From Agathobaculum ammoniilyticum (GTDB lineage Bacteria; Bacillota; Clostridia; Oscillospirales; Butyricicoccaceae): 64,000 nt of DNA. This document shows positions 27,325 through 36,512 of the stretch, piece after piece. Under the pieces are notes generated by a model, which saw only the letters and a list, made by a program, of their open reading frames with translations, searched no databases and was not told where the DNA came from. The position numbers and the translations under genes were made by a program. The DNA lies in NCBI RefSeq assembly GCF_025567315.1, contig NZ_JAOQJE010000003.1, forward strand, positions 183,781 to 247,780, read 5' to 3'. Positions within the stretch are counted from its first letter, which is position 1. Every line of letters starts with the position of its first letter.

Positions 27325-27349
27325 CTGAACGGTTCCGTCCAGGCTTTGC
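27325..27349 (-). terminator. Weak hairpin between lysS and the K+ uptake genes
   Basis: AGCCTGaACGG...CCGTcCAGGCT with one mismatch. On the minus strand it is followed by only a short T-run, so it may attenuate rather than stop lysS transcripts. Confidence 0.45.
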
Positions 27350-27360
27350 AAAGCGTTTTT

Positions 27361-28872
27361 TTACTCCATGCCGATGGGCTTCATCGTGGGGAACAGAAGC
27401 ACGTCGCGGATGGAAGCGGAGTCGGTGAGCAGCATAACCAAGCGGTCGATGCCCATGCCCATGCCGCCCGTCGGAGGCATGCCGTATTCCAAAGCATTGA
27501 CGAAATCATCATCCATCATATTGGCCTCGTCGTCGCCCGCGGCGCGCAGCGCGGCCTGGCGCTCGAAGCGCTCGCGCTGGTCGATCGGGTCGTTCAGCTC
27601 GGAGAACGCGTTGCACAGCTCCCTGCCGACGACAAAGCACTCGAAGCGCTCGGTCAGGCGCGGGTCGGCGGCCTTCCTCTTGGCCAGCGGCGAAACCTCG
27701 ACTGGGTAATCCATAATAAAGGTCGGCTGGGTGAGGTTGGCTTCGACAAATTCGTCGTAGCACAGCGCAAGCAGGTCGCCCCAGCTTTCCTTGCCCTTTT
27801 CTGTCTCCACGCCCTTAGCCTTGACCGCGGCAAGGGCTTCTTCCGCGTCCATCGCCATAAAGTCCAAGCCGGCGTATTCCTTGACCGCGTCGGCCATGGT
27901 CATGCGTTTCCAGCCTTTAGCGAAATCGATCTCCGTCCCCTGATAAGTGACCTTGGTCGTACCCAGCACCTTTTCGCACACATGGACAACCATATCCTCG
28001 GTAATGTCCATCATTCCGTGGTAATCGGTAAACGCCTGATACAGTTCGATGGTGGTGAACTCCGGATTGTGCTTGGTGTCCATCCCCTCGTTGCGGAAGA
28101 TGCGGCCGATCTCGTATACCTGCTCAAAGCCGCCCACAATCAGGCGCTTGAGGTGCAACTCCGTCGCGATGCGCATATACATATCGATATCGAGCGCATT
28201 ATGGTGCGTGACGAACGGACGCGCCGCCGCACCGCCCGGGATGGTGTTCAGGCAGGGCGTCTCGACCTCCATAAAGCCGCGGGAGTCCATAAAATTGCGG
28301 ATCTCGCGCACAATAGCCGAGCGCTTTTCAAAGGTATCGCGCACCTCCGGATTGACGATCAGGTCAACATAGCGCTGGCGGTAGCGCATATCGGTATCCT
28401 TGAGGCCGTGCCACTTTTCAGGCAGCGGCGCCAAGTTTTTGGAGAGCAGCGTCAGCTCATGCACAGCAACCGAAATCTCGCCCTTCTGGGTGCGGAACAC
28501 CTCGCCCTCCACGCCGATGATATCGCCGATATCGAACTTTTTATAGCCCTTGTAGACCTCATCGCCCACGTTATCCCGCTTGATGTAGAGCTGCAGGCGG
28601 CCATACCGGTCGGACAGGTCGGAGAACGATGCCTTGCCCATGATGCGCTTGCTCATCATGCGGCCGGCAAGGCGCACGGTTTTGCCCTCCAGCTCCTCGA
28701 AACGCGCGTGGATCTCATTGGTATGATGGTCGCGTTCAAAGCGCACCTGCTGATACGGGTCCGCGTCCGCGGCCTGCAGCTCCGCCAGCTTTTCGCGGCG
28801 GATGCGCTTCAGCTCATGCAGCTCCTCTGCAGTCTGCTCGTGCTGCTCCTGTGCCTGATGCTGTTCTGCCAT
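27361..28872 (-). CDS. lysS: Lysyl-tRNA synthetase, class II
   Basis: 503 residues. An OB-fold anticodon-binding domain (about 55-160) is followed by the class II core. The core has F-M-E-V-E-T-P-C-L, I-G-R-I-F-R-N-E-G-M-D-T-K-H-N-P-E-F-T (motif 2) and G-M-G-M-G-I-D-R-L-V-M-L (motif 3). I chose the ATG at 28872 over the GTG at 28884 because AAGGTG stands nine bases before the ATG. It lies 40 bases after greA, a conserved greA-lysS pair. Confidence 0.95.
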   Translation of the reverse strand: MAEQHQAQEQHEQTAEELHELKRIRREKLAELQAADADPYQQVRFERDHHTNEIHARFEELEGKTVRLAGRMMSKRIMGKASFSDLSDRYGRLQLYIKRDNVGDEVYKGYKKFDIGDIIGVEGEVFRTQKGEISVAVHELTLLSKNLAPLPEKWHGLKDTDMRYRQRYVDLIVNPEVRDTFEKRSAIVREIRNFMDSRGFMEVETPCLNTIPGGAAARPFVTHHNALDIDMYMRIATELHLKRLIVGGFEQVYEIGRIFRNEGMDTKHNPEFTTIELYQAFTDYHGMMDITEDMVVHVCEKVLGTTKVTYQGTEIDFAKGWKRMTMADAVKEYAGLDFMAMDAEEALAAVKAKGVETEKGKESWGDLLALCYDEFVEANLTQPTFIMDYPVEVSPLAKRKAADPRLTERFECFVVGRELCNAFSELNDPIDQRERFERQAALRAAGDDEANMMDDDFVNALEYGMPPTGGMGMGIDRLVMLLTDSASIRDVLLFPTMKPIGME

Positions 28873-28912
28873 GTCTTTTTTCACCTTACTTTTCTATTTT
28901 GATCCTGCCGGA

Positions 28913-29386
28913 TCACTTCTTAATATCCATGATCTGATATTTTACCATGCCGATCGGCGCTTCAACCTCGACCACTGCGCCGACCTTTTTACCCAGCATG
29001 GCCTTGCCGAACGGGGATTCATCCGATATCTTGCCCTCCATCGGGTCGGCCTCCTGCGAGCCGACAAAGTGGTATTCCTCCTCCTCGTCCAGTTCGAGGT
29101 CTTTCACCACAAAGCGGCAACCGGGCGATACCTCGTCCGCCGCGTAGGTGTCGCCGGAAACGACGACCGCCATTTTGATGATCTCTTCCAGCTCGGCGAT
29201 GCGCGAATAGAGCTTGCCCTGCTCGTTCTTCGCCTCATCATACTCCGCGTTCTCCGAGAGGTCGCCAAAAGAACGCGCTTCTTTCAATTGCTCCGCCACC
29301 TCGTCGGCGCGGGTCGTTTTCAGATATTCCAGCTCTTCTTTATAAGAATCCAGACTTTCCTGTGTCAGCTTGATTTCTTTTGCCAT
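28913..29386 (-). CDS. greA: Transcription elongation factor GreA
   Basis: 157 residues. The N-terminal coiled coil carries the acidic tip (F-G-D-L-S-E-N-A-E-Y-D-E-A-K) that reaches the RNA polymerase active site. The C-terminal FKBP-like domain contains I-S-D-E-S-P-F-G-K-A-M-L-G. It rescues backtracked polymerase. First gene of the transcript that continues into lysS; a perfect promoter lies upstream. Confidence 0.96.
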   Translation of the reverse strand: MAKEIKLTQESLDSYKEELEYLKTTRADEVAEQLKEARSFGDLSENAEYDEAKNEQGKLYSRIAELEEIIKMAVVVSGDTYAADEVSPGCRFVVKDLELDEEEEYHFVGSQEADPMEGKISDESPFGKAMLGKKVGAVVEVEAPIGMVKYQIMDIKK

Positions 29387-29444
29387 GTTTGCAAACCCTT
29401 CTTAATCTTGATAATCGGCGCGAAGCGGCCGTACAGTACTCCTT

Positions 29445-29473
29445 ATTATAGGTAAGGATGGGCGCGCTGTCAA
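29445..29473 (-). promoter_or_regulatory. Consensus sigma-A promoter of greA
   Basis: TTGACA (29468-29473) and TATAAT (29445-29450) with a 17-base spacer on the minus strand, a full consensus match 58 bases before the greA ATG. Confidence 0.88.
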
Positions 29474-29518
29474 GCGAGCCCGAAGATTTTTGCCTATTTT
29501 TCTCGCATCCGCACCGCT

Positions 29519-30685
29519 TTATGTAAGCAGTTCACAGGCTTTTTGAAGCTGCGGGTCATTTTCCGGTATCAAAAAATAGAAGTCCGCCTGCTGCGCCTCC
29601 TTCAGGCCCACCGAAACGTCCGGCGCGACCCCCACGCCGGCCAAGCTGTTGCCTTCCGGCGTATAATACTGCTCGACCGACAGATTGACAGCCGAGCCGT
29701 CGGATAGGCGGAACGTCTGCTGCGCCCGCCCCTTTCCGGTCGTGTGCGCGCCGACCAGCGGGCCGCGCCCGTATTCCTGCAACGCCGCCGCGAAAAATTC
29801 CGCCGCCGAGATCGACTGCTCATCCACCAGCACCGCGACCGGCAGGTCGGTCATCTCCGCGTCTGATGAGTATACGGTTTCATGTCCATCCTTGGTCCGT
29901 AGCGTCATGATTGTACCCTCCGGCAGCAGCGGATCGAGCATTTCGCTCATTTCCTTGACGCGGCCGCCCCCGTTGTGGCGCACATCCAGCACCAGCGCAC
30001 GCGCCCCGTCCGCGATCAACTCGTCCAGCGCGTTTTGGAACTGCTCCGCCGCGCCGACATGGAAATTCTCGATGCGGATATAGCCGATCCGGTCCGCAAG
30101 CATCTCTCCCCACGCCATTTTCTGCACCACGACCGCACGGGTCATGGTTTCGTCGCGCGTCCGTCCGTCTTCGCCCGACCGCACGGTCACGGTGACCTCG
30201 GTCCCCTCCTCGCCCTGGATCGCTCCGATCACGGCATCCGCGCCATCCGCCTTGACGGTCAGTCCCTCCGCGCCAACGATCCAATCGCCTTTGCGGATGC
30301 CGACCTGCTGCGCGGGCGACGCATCATATACCAGGCTGATGCGGATGCCCTGCCCCGACGTCACCACGGACACGCCGATGCCGCAGCCCTTGCCCTCCGT
30401 ATTCATCTGGTAGCTTTCATACTGGTCGGCCGGAATGTAGCCCGACCACTGATCACCCAGGCCGGTGATGTAGCCCACCGCCGCATAGTCCGCGACTGTC
30501 TCCGCGTCAAACGCGCCGACATAGTGCTCAGCGGCGATCGCGTCGATCTCGCGCAGCTTGTTCTGCACCGCCTGCGTACGCCAGCCGAACGCCGCATAGC
30601 AGCACGCGATACCCGCGGCGCAAGCCATCAGGCAGAGCGCCAGCGCCGTTCCCAATGTGATCTGTGTTTCCCGCAGTTTTTTCAT
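29519..30685 (-). CDS. S41-family carboxy-terminal processing protease (CtpA/CtpB-like)
   Basis: 388 residues. It has an N-terminal membrane anchor (about 10-30), a PDZ domain (about 95-170) and an S41 catalytic domain. The nucleophile Ser lies in Q-S-I-S-A-A-E-F and the general-base Lys in T-T-G-K-G-R-A-Q. It cleaves partly unfolded or signalling proteins outside the membrane. It follows the M23 hydrolase gene. The ftsE-ftsX-hydrolase-ctp order is common in Firmicutes and links it to cell-wall remodelling. Confidence 0.92.
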   Translation of the reverse strand: MKKLRETQITLGTALALCLMACAAGIACCYAAFGWRTQAVQNKLREIDAIAAEHYVGAFDAETVADYAAVGYITGLGDQWSGYIPADQYESYQMNTEGKGCGIGVSVVTSGQGIRISLVYDASPAQQVGIRKGDWIVGAEGLTVKADGADAVIGAIQGEEGTEVTVTVRSGEDGRTRDETMTRAVVVQKMAWGEMLADRIGYIRIENFHVGAAEQFQNALDELIADGARALVLDVRHNGGGRVKEMSEMLDPLLPEGTIMTLRTKDGHETVYSSDAEMTDLPVAVLVDEQSISAAEFFAAALQEYGRGPLVGAHTTGKGRAQQTFRLSDGSAVNLSVEQYYTPEGNSLAGVGVAPDVSVGLKEAQQADFYFLIPENDPQLQKACELLT

Positions 30686-30748
30686 ATTCCGCAGCTTCCC
30701 TCCAAAAAAGGGAGAGGACGCGCCGCCCTCTCCCCTTATGTATGACTG

Positions 30749-31927
30749 TTAAAAGTAGCTCTTCGGGTCGACGGTAGAACCGTTGACATAAACCTCAAAA
30801 TGCAGGTGCGGACCGGTCGAGTTACCGGTCGAACCGACATAGCCGATCACCTGGCCCTGTGTGACCACATCGCCCACCGACACCGCGAACGAGCTCTGGT
30901 GTCCATAGGCGGTCATCAGTCCGCCGCCGTGGTCGATAACCGTATAGTTACCGTAACCGGAAACCCAGCCCGCGGTGACGACCGTGCCGGACGCCGCGGC
31001 CAGGATCTGTGCGCCGTAGCCCGCGGGGATATCCTCGCCCGCGTGGAACTTGACCGTTCCATAGATCGGATGGACACGGTAGCCGTAAGCGGAATTGGTC
31101 GTGGTGCAGCTCGGGGTCGGCCAGATCAGCGTGCCGTCGCCCATCGGAACCGAGCCGTTTGCAGCGGACTGGCGGGACAACTCGGCGATCTGATTGCTGA
31201 CATCCTGCATCTCGCTTGCAATGCGGTCGTATTCCTCTTCGCTCTCTGCCTTGTAGGCCTCCAGGCTCTCCTGCAGGGCGGCCTGTTCGGCTTCGCTCGC
31301 CGCCAACTCGTCCACCTTATAGCTCAGGTTCTTCTGGTATTCCTTCTGAGAATCCTGCGTATTCTGCAGGTCGTCACGCTTCTGCTCGATATCCTCCTTC
31401 GCCGCCGTATACTCCGCGACCACCTTTTTATTGTAGTCCATCACGTCGGTGATCATTTCAATGCGCGTGAGCATATCGGAAAAGCTGGAGGAATTGAGCA
31501 GCACCTCCAGATAGCTCGTGTCGCCCAGCTCATAGGTCGTGCGCACGCTCTTGGCAAACTGCGCTTCCTTTTCGGAAAGCGCATCCTCCGCCACTTCCAG
31601 CTCTGAGGTCTTGACATCGATCTGCTCCTGCAGGCGGTCGATATACGCCTCCACGGTGGTGATCTCTTCCTTTGTCAAGTCGATCTCGCTCTGCAGCGCG
31701 TCCCGCGTAGCCTGCACATCGTTCGCCTCGCGGGTCAGTTCGGCGATCCGCTCTTTCACCGCCGCCTTTTCATCCTCCAAGGTCGACAGCTTATCCCGAA
31801 GAGAATCCGCATCCTCCGCCGCGGCTGCGAACGTCAGGCTGGAGGCCAGCATGGAAACCAGCATCGCAACCACCAGGATACCGGCGATTACGCATGAAAT
31901 GATCCGCACGGTCCTTTTCTTCATCAT
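30749..31927 (-). CDS. Coiled-coil M23 peptidoglycan endopeptidase (EnvC-like), likely FtsEX partner
   Basis: 392 residues: a signal or anchor helix (about 8-30), a long coiled coil (about 38-245) and an M23 LytM domain. The zinc ligands are present (F-H-A-G-E-D, and G-P-H-L-H-F-E-V near the end), so the domain should be active. Proteins of this shape are activated by the FtsEX ABC complex through their coiled coils. The gene lies 32 bases after ftsX, in the order expected for that role. Confidence 0.92.
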   Translation of the reverse strand: MMKKRTVRIISCVIAGILVVAMLVSMLASSLTFAAAAEDADSLRDKLSTLEDEKAAVKERIAELTREANDVQATRDALQSEIDLTKEEITTVEAYIDRLQEQIDVKTSELEVAEDALSEKEAQFAKSVRTTYELGDTSYLEVLLNSSSFSDMLTRIEMITDVMDYNKKVVAEYTAAKEDIEQKRDDLQNTQDSQKEYQKNLSYKVDELAASEAEQAALQESLEAYKAESEEEYDRIASEMQDVSNQIAELSRQSAANGSVPMGDGTLIWPTPSCTTTNSAYGYRVHPIYGTVKFHAGEDIPAGYGAQILAAASGTVVTAGWVSGYGNYTVIDHGGGLMTAYGHQSSFAVSVGDVVTQGQVIGYVGSTGNSTGPHLHFEVYVNGSTVDPKSYF

Positions 31928-31959
31928 AATGTTTCTGCTCCTTTGCTGTTTACCAGGGG

Positions 31960-32844
31960 TTACACATTCATAAACTTGCGGATGCTCGTTACCGAGCCAC
32001 CGATGCCGAACAGCACGCCCGCGCCAAGATATATCCCCAGCACCAGCATGCGGACGCTGTCAAACGCAGCAACCTGGAAATAGGGGATCACATCACCGAC
32101 GACCCGCGCCATTTCGTTATACAGGCCCCACTCGGCGAAAAACGCCAGCCCGCCGGACAGCAGGCCGAGTACCATGCCCTCAATCACGAACGGCCAGCGG
32201 ATAAACCAGTTTGTCGCGCCCACCATTTTCTGGATGGATATTTCCTCCCTGCGCGCGAACATGGCCAGCTTGACCGTATTGGCGATAATGAAAATAGAGA
32301 TCAGCGTCAGCGCCACGACCATGGCCAGCGAAATGATATTGAACACCCGCTGCACCTGGATCAGCTTGGAGATAACCTCCTCATCTGCACGGATGCGGTC
32401 GGTCCCCTCGACCTGCTGGATCTCCTCGATGGTCTGCTCCGCCTGCGTCGGATCTTTCAGGGTAAAGATATAGCTGTTGCGCAGCGGATTGTTGCTGGAA
32501 TCAAAGTCCGCCAGGATATCGGCATCCTCGCCAAGCTGCTGGCGGTAGATTTCCAGCGCCTCATCGCGGTCCTCAAAATCGACCGTCGCAATATTGTCGA
32601 TCCGCTCGAATTCCGTGGCGAGCGCCCTCGCTTCGCGCGTGGTCAGGCTATCGTCGATGAATACCACGATCTCATTCGACTGCTGCAGGTCAATAATGCT
32701 CAGGTTAATATTATATGCGATCAGCGTGACGGTTCCTGTCAAAAGCAGACAGGCGATCATGATGATCACGGCCGCGATCGACATAAACCCGTGCTTGAAA
32801 ATATTGCGGAAGCCTTCCTTCCAGTAGTAACCAAAACTTCTCAT
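31960..32844 (-). CDS. ftsX: Cell-division ABC transporter permease FtsX
   Basis: 294 residues with four membrane helices: one near residue 25, an extracellular domain (about 50-165), then three. It starts by ATGA overlap with ftsE. With FtsE it transmits ATP-driven conformational change to a wall hydrolase outside the cell. Confidence 0.95.
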   Translation of the reverse strand: MRSFGYYWKEGFRNIFKHGFMSIAAVIIMIACLLLTGTVTLIAYNINLSIIDLQQSNEIVVFIDDSLTTREARALATEFERIDNIATVDFEDRDEALEIYRQQLGEDADILADFDSSNNPLRNSYIFTLKDPTQAEQTIEEIQQVEGTDRIRADEEVISKLIQVQRVFNIISLAMVVALTLISIFIIANTVKLAMFARREEISIQKMVGATNWFIRWPFVIEGMVLGLLSGGLAFFAEWGLYNEMARVVGDVIPYFQVAAFDSVRMLVLGIYLGAGVLFGIGGSVTSIRKFMNV

Positions 32845-33521
32845 AACTGATAGTACCCACCTGTCTGGTCGCTGATGACCTCGCCCTTATCAATGACGAC
32901 GACACGCTTTTCAAATTCATCCACCAAGCCCTTCTCATGGGTGACAATCAGGACGGTGGTTCCCAATTCGTTGATTTTTTCAAACAGCGTCATCAGCTCG
33001 AGCGAACGCGCCGGATCGAGGTTGCCGGTCGGCTCGTCCGCAATAATCAGCCGCGGGTTATTGACAAGCGCGCGCGCGATCGCGACGCGCTGCTGCTCGC
33101 CGCCCGAAAGGTTCAGGGGTTTTTCATGCGCTTTTTCCGACAAACCAACCAGATCAAGCACATACGGCACGCGTTCCTTGATTGCTTTCCCTTTTGCGCC
33201 GATTGTGCGCATGGCGAACGCGACGTTCTCATACACCGTTTTGCTGTTAATCAGCCGGAAATCCTGGAACACCACGCCGAGCGTGCGGCGCAGGTATGGG
33301 ATCTGGCGTTTTTTCATTTCACCGATATTGTAGTTATTGACCAGCACCCGCCCCTCGGTCGGCCGCACCTCCGCGGTCAGGAGCTTGATCATCGTCGTTT
33401 TGCCGGAACCGGACGCGCCGACCAAAAAGACGAATTCGCCCTCGTCGATGCGCAGGTTTGCTTTGTTCACCGCACGGGTGCCGTTATCGTACACCATGGT
33501 GACATCGTTCATCCGTATCAC
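32841..33521 (-). CDS. ftsE: Cell-division ABC transporter ATPase FtsE
   Basis: 226 residues. Walker A G-A-S-G-S-G-K-T-T, signature L-S-G-G-E-Q-Q-R-V-A-I-A and Walker B L-I-I-A-D-E-P-T-G-N-L-D are present. I chose the GTG at 33521: GGAGG stands seven bases before it and V-I-R-M-N-D-V-T-M-V-Y is the family start. Upstream codons in that frame belong to a short leader region. The GTG overlaps the stop of a possible 17-codon leader ORF (33518-33571). It is coupled to ftsX. Confidence 0.94.
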   Translation of the reverse strand: MIRMNDVTMVYDNGTRAVNKANLRIDEGEFVFLVGASGSGKTTMIKLLTAEVRPTEGRVLVNNYNIGEMKKRQIPYLRRTLGVVFQDFRLINSKTVYENVAFAMRTIGAKGKAIKERVPYVLDLVGLSEKAHEKPLNLSGGEQQRVAIARALVNNPRLIIADEPTGNLDPARSLELMTLFEKINELGTTVLIVTHEKGLVDEFEKRVVVIDKGEVISDQTGGYYQL

Positions 33522-33551
33522 TGGCAGTCCTCCCCGGAGCCTTGCATTTGC

Positions 33552-33590
33552 AAAAAAAGACAAAGGTGCATGCGCTTCATACACCTTTGC
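33552..33590 (-). terminator. Hairpin with T-run between the CdaR-type gene and ftsE
   Basis: CAAAGGTG and CACCTTTG pair across a loop of about a dozen bases, followed on the minus strand by TCTTTTTTT. It looks like a terminator for the regulator gene, but it also falls at the very 5' end of the ftsE transcript predicted from the promoter at 33593-33621. Confidence 0.7.
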
Positions 33591-33592
33591 CT

Positions 33593-33621
33593 ATTATAAC
33601 AGATATTCCCCGATCGCGCAA
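33593..33621 (-). promoter_or_regulatory. Promoter of the ftsE-ftsX-hydrolase-ctp operon
   Basis: TTGCGC (33616-33621) and TATAAT (33593-33598) with a 17-base spacer. The expected transcription start falls directly at the hairpin at 33552-33590, so the operon mRNA would begin with that structure. Confidence 0.6.
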
Positions 33622-33689
33622 GACGACAACAACTGCCAATCCGGAACACGATCCGGTTTTTTTCGTGAAATTTTTGTGAACTTTTGCCT

Positions 33690-34781
33690 TCAGCGGCTGT
33701 TTTCCTCACGGCTTGCCAGATATTTGCGCACCATCAGCGCAACCTTGAACACAATCGCGTGGTCAAATTCCCGCAGATCGAGTCCGGTCAGCTTTTTGAT
33801 CTTTTCCAGACGGTACACCAGTGTATTGCGGTGTACAAACAGCTTGCGGGAGGTTTCCGACACATTGAGGTTATTTTCAAAGAACTTCTGGATGGTAAAC
33901 AGCGTTTCCTGGTCGAGCGAGTCGATCGATCCTTTTTTGAACACTTCGGACAGGAACATCTCGCACAACGTGATCGGCAGCTGATAAATCAGGCGACCAA
34001 TCCCCAGATTTTCAAAGCTGATAATGCTCTTTTCCGTATCAAAAACGCCACCGACCTCGATCGCGGTCTGGGCTTCCTTAAAGGATTTCGCAATGTCCTT
34101 CATCTGCGAGGAAACCGAGCCGATGCCGATCAGGCATTTGACCGAAAGCTCGCTTGCGAGCGTCTCCTCAATGCTTGCGGCGATCTTGGCCAGATCCCTG
34201 GCCTCGCTGCCCGACTTGACCTCCTTAACGACGACGATATCGCTTTCAGATATATGCAGGACAAAATCCTTCTGCTTATCCGGGAACATGCCGGATACGA
34301 CATCGATCGCCGCCACATCCGCAGGGGACTGCTGCCGCACCAGGAATACAACGCGCGGCACGTCGTTGCCGAAATGCAGCTCGCGGGATTTGATGTAGAT
34401 ATCGCCTGGGAGGATATTATCCAGGATAATGTTTTTTACGAACGTCGCCTTGTCATGCTTTTCGTCGTAAAGTGTTTTAATATTATTGATGGATACCGCG
34501 ACAAGCGAACAGATGCTGCGCGCAAGCTCATCCTCGCCCTGCACGAAAACGGCATATTCCAGCCGAGTCGACCGCTCTCCGGTAATATGGTAGGTATAGC
34601 CACCGAAGCGCACGATTTCGCCCGCAAATCCCAGCTCGGTGATCGCTTCCTCACGCATTTCGCCGATCCGAGGCAGATCGGTACACGCAACGACCGCGCC
34701 GCTGGCATCCACAATACCGATAGTACGGTCCACCGTGTCCTTCATCTGCAAAACAATCGACTGGAACAATCTCGAAGCCAT
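33690..34781 (-). CDS. CdaR/PucR-type transcriptional regulator
   Basis: 363 residues. The N-terminal part resembles a sugar-diacid-recognition domain (V-D-R-T-I-G-I-V-D-A-S-G, and Y-A-V-F-V-Q-G). The C-terminal part is a PucR-type helix-turn-helix (N-V-S-E-T-S-R-K-L-F-V-H-R-N-T-L-V-Y-R-L-E-K-I). Members sense organic acids or purine metabolites and regulate uptake genes. I favour the ATG at 34781 because the AAGG site is correctly spaced from it; ATG 34787 and GTG 34790 are alternatives. Its target is unclear: no diacid pathway is next to it. Confidence 0.85.
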   Translation of the reverse strand: MASRLFQSIVLQMKDTVDRTIGIVDASGAVVACTDLPRIGEMREEAITELGFAGEIVRFGGYTYHITGERSTRLEYAVFVQGEDELARSICSLVAVSINNIKTLYDEKHDKATFVKNIILDNILPGDIYIKSRELHFGNDVPRVVFLVRQQSPADVAAIDVVSGMFPDKQKDFVLHISESDIVVVKEVKSGSEARDLAKIAASIEETLASELSVKCLIGIGSVSSQMKDIAKSFKEAQTAIEVGGVFDTEKSIISFENLGIGRLIYQLPITLCEMFLSEVFKKGSIDSLDQETLFTIQKFFENNLNVSETSRKLFVHRNTLVYRLEKIKKLTGLDLREFDHAIVFKVALMVRKYLASREENSR

Positions 34782-34918
34782 TTCCATCACCTTTCCCGTC
34801 TTTTCCGCCTGTGGCGGTCATAATAGTTTCTCCCGAAAACGCTTATTTCCTTGCTTAGCATCCCCAGCTCTGAACATTCTTCACAAGAAGCCAGCATTCC
34901 CTCTGTGCATTTTAAGTA

Positions 34919-34924
34919 ATTATA
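34919..34924 (-). promoter_or_regulatory. Extended -10 promoter of the CdaR-type gene
   Basis: TGaTATAAT on the minus strand, about 140 bases before the gene start. No good -35 is visible, as is usual for extended -10 promoters. Confidence 0.5.
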
Positions 34925-34978
34925 TCACAGAGTTCTACATTTTTGTACAAATTTTTTCAAATTTTTTTGGCAATTTTT

Positions 34979-35716
34979 TCAGCCAATCGGTTCATCTTCC
35001 GGCTCCTGCCGCAACAGGACAACCTCCTCCTCCCGCAGCAGCCGGTATTCCCCCGGCGCGAGCTTTGGATCGAGCGACAGCCCCCCCAGCCTGACCCTGC
35101 GCAGGTGCGCCACCACCCCGCCGGCTGCCGCGACCATCCGCTTGACCTGATGGTATTTCCCCTCCTGCAGCGTGATCCGCACACATTGTCCGCACGCCGC
35201 CGGAACGTGTTCCAGCTTGGCAGGGCGGCAAACCGTACCGTCCTTCAGCGTCATACCCTGCGCGAAGCGCTGCACCGCGTCTTTGGCCATTTCCCCCTCG
35301 ATCTCGGCCTCGTACACCTTGGAGACATGCCGCGCCGGACTCATCAGCGCATGGCTGAGCGCCCCGTCGTCCGTTACGATCAGCAGCCCCTCGGTGTCCT
35401 TATCCAGCCGTCCGACCGCAAACAAGCCACGCCGCTCGTTCTCCGGAAAAAGCCCGAGCACTGTCGGGTGCCGCGTGTCCCGACTCGCCGTGATCACACC
35501 GGCGGGCTTATTGAGCATGTAATACCGCTGCGCGCGGTAGCGCTGCACCTGCCCGTCCACAGAAACCGCCGCAGTCTCCGGATCGAGCTTGGCCGCCGGA
35601 TCGCGGACCACCTGCCCTTCCACAGACACACGGCCGGCGCGGATGAGCGCCTGCACTTCTTTCCGGCTGCCGCAATTGAGGTGGGTGAGCAATTTATCCA
35701 AACGCATCTGGGCCAT
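34979..35716 (-). CDS. RsuA/RluB-family rRNA pseudouridine synthase
   Basis: 245 residues. It has an N-terminal S4 domain (M-R-L-D-K-L-L-T-H-L-N-C-G-S-R-K-E). The catalytic domain carries G-R-L-D-K-D-T-E-G-L-L-I-V-T-D-D-G, in which the Asp of G-R-L-D is the catalytic residue. It isomerises a uridine in 16S or 23S rRNA. A GGGAGG site precedes the ATG. Whether it is RluB-like or RsuA-like cannot be settled by eye. Confidence 0.92.
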   Translation of the reverse strand: MAQMRLDKLLTHLNCGSRKEVQALIRAGRVSVEGQVVRDPAAKLDPETAAVSVDGQVQRYRAQRYYMLNKPAGVITASRDTRHPTVLGLFPENERRGLFAVGRLDKDTEGLLIVTDDGALSHALMSPARHVSKVYEAEIEGEMAKDAVQRFAQGMTLKDGTVCRPAKLEHVPAACGQCVRITLQEGKYHQVKRMVAAAGGVVAHLRRVRLGGLSLDPKLAPGEYRLLREEEVVLLRQEPEDEPIG

Positions 35717-35870
35717 TTTGTGCCTCCCGACAACCCATTACTGGCTATAGCATACCACTTTTTCGCATATTGCACAATAGGGAAATGCAAAAAAAGTGCA
35801 ATCCCCTGAAAGTCACCAATAGGTGTCCTAAACCCTACCGTGTTTTTTCGTGGAATTGCACAGTCAAGTA

Positions 35871-35894
35871 AAAACGCGCCCGCATGGGCGCGTT
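35871..35894 (-). terminator. Terminator of the DUF4830 gene
   Basis: AACGCGCCC and GGGCGCGTT pair over a four-base loop, followed by TTTAC on the minus strand, just past the DUF4830 stop. Confidence 0.75.
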
Positions 35895-35902
35895 CGGGCG
35901 CG

Positions 35903-36391
35903 TTATTCCGGCATCTCGGTAATACCGTGGACGAATCCATCCGCTTCCGGCGCGCTGATATCCGCAGCGATCAGCCGGTTGCGCCGAACCAGCAGGTTGG
36001 CGACAACCCCCTCCTGTCCGGTCGGGTATTCGAGCAGCTCGTAGGTATAGAGCGTTGCCCGTTTCCCCTGATAGGGCGTCAGGTCCAGCCCCTGCCCGAG
36101 CTGGATCGCGTTGTACGCCTGGTATGTGTCGTCAAAGGTTTTGGGGATCTGCACCTCGCGCTCGCTGCGCGGCTCCGCCTCCACCTTCCAGCCGTAGCTT
36201 TCCAGTAGCGCGACGCGCTGCTCGTTGTTTTTCAGCTTTGTGTCCAGGTCCACCTCGCCGGCAGCCGCCTGCGCATCGACCGTTTCCGCCGCCTTCGGCA
36301 TAAGTGCGGTCACGCCCAGCACCACCGCGCCGATTACCAGCACGCCCGCTATCGCTTTCTTTACTGACACCTTGGTTGCATAAACGATCAT
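35903..36391 (-). CDS. DUF4830-domain membrane-anchored protein
   Basis: 162 residues. One N-terminal membrane helix (about 12-32) is followed by an extracellular domain with L-L-E-S-Y-G-W-K-V, I-P-K-T-F-D-D-T-Y and G-L-D-L-T-P-Y-Q-G-K-R, as I recall for DUF4830. Function of the family is unknown. It has a good AGGAGG site and its own terminator. Confidence 0.8.
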   Translation of the reverse strand: MIVYATKVSVKKAIAGVLVIGAVVLGVTALMPKAAETVDAQAAAGEVDLDTKLKNNEQRVALLESYGWKVEAEPRSEREVQIPKTFDDTYQAYNAIQLGQGLDLTPYQGKRATLYTYELLEYPTGQEGVVANLLVRRNRLIAADISAPEADGFVHGITEMPE

Positions 36392-36468
36392 GGCATTGTC
36401 CCTCCTGCTTTTGCTCTATCCTATGCATCCTGGGCGCAAAGCAGAACAGGCTTTTCTCCGTCTCGCAC

Positions 36469-36504
36469 AAAAAAACAGGCTGCCGCATGCCGGCGGCAAC
36501 CTGT
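36469..36504 (-). terminator. Terminator of the flavodiiron gene
   Basis: ACAGG-TGCCGC paired with GCGGCA-CCTGT (one mismatch), then seven T on the minus strand. Confidence 0.85.
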
Positions 36505-36512
36505 CGAATGGT

